Source: Methanosarcinales archaeon (GTDB lineage: Archaea; Halobacteriota; Syntropharchaeia; Alkanophagales; Methanospirareceae). From it: DNA of 12,262 nt. The notes beneath the pieces were generated by a model. It was not told where the DNA came from. It worked only from the letters and a program-made list of their open reading frames with translations, and searched no databases. The position numbers were made by a program, and so were the translations under genes. Location: the NCBI GenBank assembly GCA_025464585.1, contig JAODGL010000168.1, positions 1 through 12,262 on the forward strand, given 5' to 3'. Below are positions 6,911 through 12,262 of the stretch, one piece after another. Position 1 is the first letter of the stretch. Every line of letters begins with the position of its first letter.

Positions 6911-7276
6911 ATGGGAATGGAAAGGAGGATAATTAGGACAACATGGAGATATGATGGCTGTTTAGAGCCGTTATACGAAGTGGAAGACAAGGAAGATGAG
7001 ATATTGGTTACTTTTGACCTGCCGCGAGTAAGAAAAGAAAATGTGGAGATAAACACAACGGAAAACACGGTGGAAGTAATAGCGAAGATGACCGATGCAG
7101 TCTGCTGGGAGAGATGGGGTGGTATCCAGAAAAGGTTGACTTTTCAGGCTTTCCGGAAACAGATAAGGCTGCCAGAGCCAATAGACCCGGAAAAAGCATC
7201 TGCATCGTTTAAAAACGGCGTTCTCAGGATAAATTTGCCTAAGGTGAGGAGTAAGGTGTTTATACCGATAGAATAA
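6911..7276 (+). CDS. hsp20: Small heat-shock protein, Hsp20/alpha-crystallin family
   Basis: This ATP-independent holdase chaperone has 121 aa. The alpha-crystallin domain spans about residues 20-115. It shows the strand pair EILVTFDLPRV and ENVEINTTENTVEVIA, and the signature A-SFKNGVLRINLPK (98-111) with the conserved GVL. The C-terminal FIPIE carries the I-x-I motif (118-120) used to link subunits into oligomers. The N-terminal arm is very short (about 18 residues), which usually goes with smaller assemblies. ATG at 6917 is an alternative start. It follows the PAC2 gene by 74 nt but has its own TATA-like box, so it is probably induced separately. Confidence 0.9.
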   Translation: MGMERRIIRTTWRYDGCLEPLYEVEDKEDEILVTFDLPRVRKENVEINTTENTVEVIAKMTDAVCWERWGGIQKRLTFQAFRKQIRLPEPIDPEKASASFKNGVLRINLPKVRSKVFIPIE

Positions 7277-7322
7277 AAGGTAAACCTGTGCGGGAGAGTA
7301 GCAAGAAAAAATAAGTTATAGA

Positions 7323-7350
7323 CACAGATTAACGCTGATTAACGCAGAAG
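7323..7350 (+). repeat. 10-bp phased repeat, left array
   Basis: Three units follow each other at exactly 10-bp spacing: CACAGATTAA (7323-7332), CGCTGATTAA (7333-7342) and a weaker CGCAGAAGAT (7343-7352). The 10-base period equals one helical turn. The rest of the gap 7277-7419 is AT-rich, with no gene or hairpin that I can support. Confidence 0.6.
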
Positions 7351-7419
7351 ATCAAAATCAGTCAAAATAGAGAAGTTATTTATAAAGAGTTGAAGTAAAG
7401 ATGTTTGATAATCGTAATT

Positions 7420-7791
7420 TTAATACTCAGTAAACTCCCGCTTTCTAAGCCCCGATAGGTCCAGTTCCCCACTTTTGGGGTCTAACTTGGTATACCATTC
7501 CTCCATGGTTAGAACTCCCACAATAGCGTCCAGTTCTCCATATTCGGTCCCGCCCAGGTCATCAACCGCGTAAGCCATCATATCGAATTCCAACCCATCA
7601 ATCGTAGCGGTGAGGTCGCAACGCTCATCCAGACGTCGAACGATTCCTCCCAGACCTATGGTGATGGGGCGAACTTTCCGAAAGGATGGTGGGCGAAACT
7701 CGGACCTGATATAGGAGCGAAGAGAGCCAGTGTCAAATAGCGCCTTTAACCGTTTCCCGCCCACCACAATCTCTTTCACGATTCTTGCCAT
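7420..7791 (-). CDS. Retropepsin-like aspartic protease domain protein
   Basis: This predicted small protein of 123 aa has a single aspartic-protease half-domain. The catalytic motif ALFDTGS is at residues 17-23, preceded by two beta strands (RIVKEIVVGGKRLK) as in retropepsins. The closing DAIVGVLTMEEW block matches the hydrophobic-hydrophobic-Gly strand that supports the active-site loop. One DTGS means that activity would need a homodimer. There is no signal peptide or membrane segment, so it is probably cytoplasmic; the substrate is unknown. The ATG at 7791 is chosen because GAGGTT (7801-7796) lies 4 nt before it and the TATA-like box fits it. A TTG at 7803 would extend it by four residues, but it falls at the expected transcription start. 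It lies 96 nt downstream of the fdhA-like gene on the same strand. Confidence 0.78.
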   Translation of the reverse strand: MARIVKEIVVGGKRLKALFDTGSLRSYIRSEFRPPSFRKVRPITIGLGGIVRRLDERCDLTATIDGLEFDMMAYAVDDLGGTEYGELDAIVGVLTMEEWYTKLDPKSGELDLSGLRKREFTEY

Positions 7792-7824
7792 AATCAACCT
7801 CAATCTTTTCTTTCTCTTTTATTG

Positions 7825-7844
7825 TATATAAAATAATGTATAAC
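7825..7844 (-). promoter_or_regulatory. TATA-like box of the retropepsin-like gene
   Basis: On the minus strand the region reads TTATACATT (7844-7836) and TTTATATA (7833-7826), about 35-50 nt before the ATG at 7791. Transcription would start near 7803. This argues for expression independent of the operon upstream. Confidence 0.5.
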
Positions 7845-7860
7845 TTCCTTCTATTTAAGA

Positions 7861-7890
7861 CACTGATTTACACGAATTTACGCAGATTTA
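7861..7890 (+). repeat. 10-bp phased repeat, right array
   Basis: Three units in a row: CACTGATTTA, CACGAATTTA and CGCAGATTTA, exactly 10 bp apart. They share the pattern CRCNRATTTA and resemble the array at 7323. The last unit supplies the TAA stop of the fdhA-like gene (minus strand, 7890-7888), so the repeat abuts or has entered the gene end. Confidence 0.65.
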
Positions 7891-9447
7891 ACAATTTATT
7901 TTTTCTTGTGTTGTCTCGCAATCTCTTCTCCTCATTTCCACCTTAGCTATCAAACCCTCAAATGGCTTAATCGACATTTTCGACTCTGATAAAATCAAAT
8001 AATCCGGCAACTCAGAAATCTTAAATCCCATCCTCCCTTTCCTCTCTCCCTGTACAATCACCACCTCATCACCTCTAAACAGCCCAAGCTTCCTCATCGC
8101 TGCTGGACTTATCTCTACAAAATTCTTACTTTGAATCCCATTATTCCAAAAGAATGGATTTGTTTTATACCAGAGGAAATATCCTTCTCCTCCTTTTCTT
8201 TCCTCTATTTCTACTTTCGGCTCTGCCATCTCAAAACTCCTCTCTTTCCGCTTTACCGCGAGCTCAAACTCACTTATTTCAGCCAAACCTAACTTTCTCT
8301 TCACCTCTTCGTGAACTTCCTCATACGTCCTCCCTTTCCCCATACTCTCTGTTATTTGCAGTCCTTTTTCAGATTGCCCTCCGACTTCCAATACTCTACC
8401 CTCTATATTCACTATCGTTCCTCTTTTCATAAAAAACGGCTCTGAACTAATGGTTATATCGGCGGTGCTGGACAAAGGAGTTCTAAAAGCATTCTGCTCT
8501 ATCAACAAGTCCAGTTTTGAAACGGTTTTTGTGACCCTTTCATCTCCAAGCATTGCTCCTGCAAGGTCTGTTTCAAGCAAATAGAGCGCTTTTATTTCCC
8601 CTCTTTCTATCCCGTCAATTATTTCAAACAGGTCTTTTCTCCTTTTAGAGTTCCCTCCAGGCAAAAAAGCACCTGTGGAATTCAAAAATGGCTTCAAAAG
8701 AAATAGCCTGGACGAAGTAGATGCATTTAGCCATAGCATCAACTCAAAAAATTGCAAATCCGTATAGGGCGTTAACTCGCCGATAATCAAGGAATCTTCA
8801 AATAGATCCTTTTTTTCTTTTATTCTCTCGAGCCCCACAGGCTCCACCAGAACAGTTTCATCTGCTATCCCACGCTCATTCTTCGCAAAAGATACCTCTA
8901 CCACTTTTGCTCCTTTCTTCTTCGCCTTCAATACCCTTCTCGCAAGCAGCGGATAATGCACGAAAGGGTCAACGAAAAGAAGTATTATCCTGGATGCTTT
9001 CTCAACCTCACTAAATGGCAACCCTTTTTCGATGATATATCTCGCCTCTTCCGGTATTCCCCTGAAAAATCTTTCCAGTCCAAAGGATATGTTCTCACAG
9101 CCAAACTCTGATGCCAAAGCCACAAGGGATACTATTTCCTCGTTTGTTACCGTGCCGGGCAGTGCGACAAAAGCTAATTCGTCAGGTTTCATGCCCTTAA
9201 GTCTTCCCTTTGCTTCTTTTATCGCCTCTTTCTGCTCCACCTCACTGCCATCCACGGTGTCATTCAGTGCTTCCCTTTCGTAGTATGTATGCAATTGCGT
9301 CCCAAACTTGCACAGTTTACCCTCATTCACTGCTGCGTTCTTCCGGTGCAATACCCTCATTTTATTCGCCTCTCCATCCTTAGATTCCGCCAAATACAGC
9401 CCGCAACCTATGCTGCATCCCGGACAAATAGAAGAAATCACTTTCAT
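7888..9447 (-). CDS. FdhA-like molybdopterin oxidoreductase subunit lacking the catalytic Cys region
   Basis: This protein (519 aa) resembles the large subunit of archaeal formate dehydrogenase but is shorter than the usual 650-700 aa. The N-terminal 4Fe-4S motif is ICPGCSIGC with C8, C11 and C15, plus KLCKFG with C46. The C-terminal part, from about residue 420 (FFWNNGI...VEISPAAMRKLGLFRGDEVVIV), is the molybdopterin-dinucleotide-binding domain. In true enzymes the stretch after TNEE contains a DHCAR.CH-type sequence with the catalytic Cys or Sec. Here the matching region is NISFGLERFFRGI, with no Cys, Sec codon or His. Formate oxidation is therefore unlikely; a structural or altered electron-transfer role is inferred. 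The chosen ATG overlaps the fdhB stop (ATGA). An upstream ATG at 9471 would add eight residues. It is the third gene of the mvhD-fdhB-fdhA-like operon. Confidence 0.8.
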   Translation of the reverse strand: MKVISSICPGCSIGCGLYLAESKDGEANKMRVLHRKNAAVNEGKLCKFGTQLHTYYEREALNDTVDGSEVEQKEAIKEAKGRLKGMKPDELAFVALPGTVTNEEIVSLVALASEFGCENISFGLERFFRGIPEEARYIIEKGLPFSEVEKASRIILLFVDPFVHYPLLARRVLKAKKKGAKVVEVSFAKNERGIADETVLVEPVGLERIKEKKDLFEDSLIIGELTPYTDLQFFELMLWLNASTSSRLFLLKPFLNSTGAFLPGGNSKRRKDLFEIIDGIERGEIKALYLLETDLAGAMLGDERVTKTVSKLDLLIEQNAFRTPLSSTADITISSEPFFMKRGTIVNIEGRVLEVGGQSEKGLQITESMGKGRTYEEVHEEVKRKLGLAEISEFELAVKRKERSFEMAEPKVEIEERKGGEGYFLWYKTNPFFWNNGIQSKNFVEISPAAMRKLGLFRGDEVVIVQGERKGRMGFKISELPDYLILSESKMSIKPFEGLIAKVEMRRRDCETTQEKINC

Positions 9448-10640
9448 TTCATCATGCTCTCGGCATTCCATCTCAATTCAGTCTCGTATAAAGGTGGCTT
9501 TTCATCAACACTCATTCCCGGCGTGTATCCTAAATGGCGTTGCATCCGCTCTGAGAATCGCCTTTGTATTAGCGTTAATGGTATATCCACGGGGCAAACA
9601 TCCTCGCACTGACCACAGTGTATGCAAGAATCCATCAAATGAAATATCCGGAGCACGTTATACATAGAAATCGCATAAGAATCCCGTTCGTCATTCATAT
9701 CCAAACATTTCGCTTCTTTCTCACATGCACAAACCGGGCATACCTCCTTACAAGCACCACAATGTATGCAGTTTTTTAGTGCATCCACGTAAAAGTCAAA
9801 TCTTCCCGAACGTGATAAAGCGTTTACTTCATCTATTCGCTCTTTCCAGCTCTCTGCGAGTTTCTGCATCCCTGCTTCTATCTTCCTTCTCATTTCTATT
9901 CCTTCTCCCGGAGCTTCCTCTATGCACACATACCCGCTGTCTATTGCATTTTTTAAAATCGCTTCGCCTTTCGCGGTGAGCACCTCTACAAATGTCTTTT
10001 TCTCCTCTCCTTTTGGCACACCCCAGTTCCCGCATGCTAAATCCGACGAGGTTGGTATCTTCGTCACACATGATTTGCATGCATCTCTTCTGCCATACCC
10101 CTTCTGCTCCAGCTCATCTATCTTTATCGCAGTCTCTTTTTCCTTCCCTCCCGCCTCTTTACTTACCAAAAATATCTTTCCTTCTTTTATCTCCTCCTTC
10201 ACCACCGAATCCGGGTCAAGCCCGTAAAAATCTGCTGCCATCTCCCTCATTCTCAACGGATGCAGCGTCCCACCACAATTAAGCCCTATCATAAAGATGT
10301 TATCAAGATTTACCTGTCGTCTCTTTGCCTGTTCTATTATCCCACGAGCATCACAAGGCTTTGTCGGCAGTCCTATCCTCTTTTCCGCTGCGTACTCAAC
10401 CACATACTTCGTAAGATTTATAGGTGCACCGTGTAATGACCCAGCACATTCTTTCACCACTTCCGGGTTACTCGTCAATACCGGTATGCCCTCATACACG
10501 CTTTTTTTCGCGACTACAAGAGCAATGTCAATAAAGCCAGTTTCCAACGCACTTACAAGCGTGGCAGTGACAAAACCACCATCAGCTCCTTTTTCCCTTA
10601 TTCTTTCATCCTTAGCCCATGCAAGATAACACCTCGACAT
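9444..10640 (-). CDS. fdhB: F420-dependent dehydrogenase beta subunit (FrhB/FdhB family)
   Basis: This 398-aa iron-sulfur flavoprotein exchanges electrons with coenzyme F420. The FrhB-type N-terminal half begins KGADGGFVTATLVSALE (17-33) and contains TKPCDARGIIEQAKRR (93-108) and IGLNCGGTLHP (118-128). ACKSC...ACGNWG (187-206) is the FrhB cluster region. The C-terminal half has two ferredoxin-like motifs, CIHCGACKEVCP (291-302) and CIHCGQCEDVCP (339-350), probable 4Fe-4S sites as in methanogen FdhB and HdrC-like tails. The first motif is followed by extra cysteines (VCAC). The ATG at 10640 lies 7 nt after the mvhD stop and the end overlaps the fdhA-like start, so the three are one transcript. 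Expected role: electron path between F420H2 and MvhD/heterodisulfide-reductase partners, in the cytoplasm. Confidence 0.9.
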   Translation of the reverse strand: MSRCYLAWAKDERIREKGADGGFVTATLVSALETGFIDIALVVAKKSVYEGIPVLTSNPEVVKECAGSLHGAPINLTKYVVEYAAEKRIGLPTKPCDARGIIEQAKRRQVNLDNIFMIGLNCGGTLHPLRMREMAADFYGLDPDSVVKEEIKEGKIFLVSKEAGGKEKETAIKIDELEQKGYGRRDACKSCVTKIPTSSDLACGNWGVPKGEEKKTFVEVLTAKGEAILKNAIDSGYVCIEEAPGEGIEMRRKIEAGMQKLAESWKERIDEVNALSRSGRFDFYVDALKNCIHCGACKEVCPVCACEKEAKCLDMNDERDSYAISMYNVLRIFHLMDSCIHCGQCEDVCPVDIPLTLIQRRFSERMQRHLGYTPGMSVDEKPPLYETELRWNAESMMK

Positions 10641-10647
10641 TTTTTAT

Positions 10648-11076
10648 TTACTTCTTCCAGTCTCTTCTCAAAGGGCTTGGTCCTATCTTCTTTATCTTTT
10701 CCGTGACTTCTCGAACCATATCAGCAAAAAGAGCCCCTTCTGATGCCGAAATCCACCTCAGCCAGAGCCTATCCGGCTCCAACCCAAGTTCGTCCACAAA
10801 TTCCTTTAGAAATTCGTACCTGTTCCTCGTTTTGTTATTCGCATTCACATAATGGCAATCACCTATGTGACATCCTGTAACTAAAACAGCATCTGCACCC
10901 TCTAAAAGACCCATCAGAACGAAAGCAGGGTCTATTCTACCCGAGCACATTACCCTTATTACTCTTATCGTAGGTGGTACCTGCCTCCTTTCCATCCCGG
11001 CAGCATCCGCACCTGCATAAGAGCACCAGTTGCAACAAAATGCTAATATCTTCGGCTCCCACTCCTCTTCAGCCAA
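10648..11076 (-). CDS. mvhD: MvhD-type [2Fe-2S] electron-transfer subunit
   Basis: This small electron carrier normally links hydrogenase or formate dehydrogenase to heterodisulfide reductase HdrA. All family cysteines are present: FCCNWC (C14, C15, C18), MCSGR (C44) and GCHIGDCHY (C69, C74). The length of 142 aa is normal. I start it at TTG 11076, giving MAEEEWEPKILAF, because GAGGTGG (11091-11085) lies 8 nt before and the N-terminus then fits the family. A GTG at 11088 would lie inside that ribosome site. It is first gene of the operon; no hydrogenase or hdr gene follows within the window, so its HdrA partner must be encoded elsewhere. Confidence 0.9.
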   Translation of the reverse strand: MAEEEWEPKILAFCCNWCSYAGADAAGMERRQVPPTIRVIRVMCSGRIDPAFVLMGLLEGADAVLVTGCHIGDCHYVNANNKTRNRYEFLKEFVDELGLEPDRLWLRWISASEGALFADMVREVTEKIKKIGPSPLRRDWKK

Positions 11077-11088
11077 TCTTTTTACCAC

Positions 11089-11224
11089 CTCAAATTATTA
11101 TTCAAATGAGGTTATAAAAGGGGAGTTTATAAATTTTGCGATATTTTTCCGTTCTTTTCAACCCACTTTCACATAAGATTTTTAAAAGGCTGTTAGTTAG
11201 ATTATATCTGTAAGGTGGAAAAGG
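11089..11224. promoter_or_regulatory. Divergent promoter region between mvhD and moxR
   Basis: Minus-strand TATA-like boxes read TTTATAAAC (11133-11125) and TTTTATAAC (11118-11110); either could start the mvhD transcript with a short leader. On the plus strand ATTTTTAAAA (11178-11187) is the likely box for moxR, about 40 nt before its ATG. AAGGTGG (11212-11218) is its ribosome site, 6 nt before the ATG. I see no clear operator palindrome. Confidence 0.6.
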
Positions 11225-12223
11225 ATGAAACACCAACCAGAAATAGAGGAATTGAATTCACAAGCAGATGCGTACTCAAAGAGGATAAATGATGCTCTGA
11301 ACGAAATCAAGCGAGTTATTGTTGGTCAAGAGCATATATTAAACAAATTGCTGATTTGTCTTGTTGCCAACGGGCATGTTCTCCTTGAAGGTGTTCCCGG
11401 TCTGGCAAAGACATTGATGGTGAAGACGCTATCAGATACGCTTTCTGCAAGATTCCGCCGTATCCAGTTTACCCCTGACCTGCTACCCGCAGACATCATC
11501 GGGACGAAGATATATGACCATCGAACAGCGAGTTTTACCACGCAGAAAGGTCCCATCTTCTCTAATTTTATACTCGCTGATGAGGTAAACAGGTCTCCAC
11601 CAAAAGTCCAATCCGCGTTGTTAGAAGCCATGCAGGAAAGGCAGGTGAGCATATACGGAGAAACGTTTGGATTAGACTCGCCATTCATGGTTCTGGCAAC
11701 GCAAAATCCAATAGAAACCGAGGGCACATACAAGCTTCCCGAAGCTCAGGTCGACCGGTTCACTTTTAAACTCCTGATAGAGTATCCGAGAAGAGAGGAG
11801 GAGAAGATTATAATACAGCGGAATACACAGGGAATTGCAATTACACCTGCGAAGGTTCTAACTACCGGGGACATAATCGCGCTACAAAGGTTTAATCAGA
11901 AGATTTACGCAGATGAGATGATAGAGGATTATGTTACTGAACTCGTTGATGCAACGAGGTATCCAGAGAATTATGGGTTAGACGGAGATATTAAGGAGAT
12001 GATAGAATATGGGGCTTCTCCAAGAGCGTCAATATGGCTGATTCTTACTGGTAAGGCTCATGCACTGCTAAATGCGCGTGGCTATGTTATCCCCGAGGAT
12101 ATTAAAGCGGTAGCGCATGATGTCCTCCGGCACCGAATAATTTTGAGCTATGAAGCCGAAGCTGAGGGAATTACCGCTGACCATATTATTGACAAGATTA
12201 TTGCGAATATCCGGGCGCCGTGA
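11225..12223 (+). CDS. moxR: MoxR-family AAA+ ATPase
   Basis: This cytoplasmic AAA+ ATPase of 332 aa has the usual length for MoxR. Walker A is GVPGLAKT (56-63), Walker B ILADEVNR (116-123), sensor 1 ATQNP (158-162), the arginine-bearing EAQVDRF (173-179) and sensor 2 GASPRAS (262-268). The lid domain follows, ending IIANIRAP. MoxR proteins act as chaperone-like ATPases that mature metalloenzymes or membrane complexes. They are usually followed by DUF58 and von Willebrand factor A genes, which would lie beyond the right edge. Divergent to the mvhD operon, so any link to that complex is only positional. The start is supported by AAGGTGG 6 nt upstream. Confidence 0.94.
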   Translation: MKHQPEIEELNSQADAYSKRINDALNEIKRVIVGQEHILNKLLICLVANGHVLLEGVPGLAKTLMVKTLSDTLSARFRRIQFTPDLLPADIIGTKIYDHRTASFTTQKGPIFSNFILADEVNRSPPKVQSALLEAMQERQVSIYGETFGLDSPFMVLATQNPIETEGTYKLPEAQVDRFTFKLLIEYPRREEEKIIIQRNTQGIAITPAKVLTTGDIIALQRFNQKIYADEMIEDYVTELVDATRYPENYGLDGDIKEMIEYGASPRASIWLILTGKAHALLNARGYVIPEDIKAVAHDVLRHRIILSYEAEAEGITADHIIDKIIANIRAP

Positions 12224-12262
12224 AATTCAATTTAAGAAAAGTTTTATCAACTCTCGCCCTTC

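Noticed and set aside
7888..9447. Formylmethanofuran dehydrogenase subunit B (FwdB)
   Set aside because: FwdB is shorter and keeps its own metal-ligand region; the C-terminal cofactor domain and FdhB/MvhD neighbours point to the FdhA type.
9992..10282. Plus-strand open frames antisense to fdhB
   Set aside because: Low-complexity Ser/Leu/Pro-rich peptides typical of the complement of a charged, GA-rich coding strand.

Overview
The window looks like the chromosome of a euryarchaeote. AT-rich TATA-like boxes sit about 25 bases before likely transcription starts. There is a PAC2-type proteasome-assembly chaperone, an archaeal DUF504/UPF0248 protein, and an F420-type electron-transfer operon (MvhD, FrhB/FdhB, FdhA-like). 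This electron-transfer set is typical of methanogens and anaerobic methane or alkane oxidisers. ANME-1/Methanophagales-like or Syntrophoarchaeum-like is my best guess, but it is inference only.

Region 1 (1-2281) is visibly more AT-rich and looks acquired. It holds a two-gene restriction-modification unit: an N4-cytosine-type methylase with a degenerate SNase-like tail, translationally coupled to an MjaI-family endonuclease. The unit is followed 17 nt after its stop by a structured element resembling an integron attC site (1943-2031). Next comes a broken small gene that opens 41 nt after the element's GTTA box, then a second, truncated copy of the element (2229-2281). The 3' box of the first element (GTTATCTGC) is the exact reverse complement of the 5' box of the second (GCAGATAAC), as expected for the two ends of one gene cassette. 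No integrase is visible.

Region 2 (2292-3222, minus strand) is chromosomal backbone under decay: an intact DUF504 gene and, upstream of it, a cation/proton antiporter broken by at least two frame changes, an internal deletion and loss of its N-terminal part.

Region 3 (3268-7276, plus strand) has a full-length P2-type cation ATPase, a PAC2-family protein with an HbYX-like C-terminus and a small heat-shock protein. The last two have their own TATA boxes.

Region 4 (7420-11076, minus strand) has an operon transcribed mvhD, fdhB, fdhA-like (7-nt gap, then an ATGA overlap), followed by a separately promoted retropepsin-like protease gene. Both sides of the protease gene carry degenerate repeats with an exact 10-bp period. 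The FdhA-like subunit keeps its FeS cysteines and C-terminal cofactor domain but lacks the catalytic Cys/Sec region, so the complex probably moves electrons between F420 and Hdr-type partners rather than oxidising formate.

Region 5 (11089-12262) is a divergent promoter region and a MoxR AAA+ ATPase.

The tetranucleotide CTAG, the site known for MjaI, was found only once by eye in the whole window (449-452), inside the methylase gene itself.
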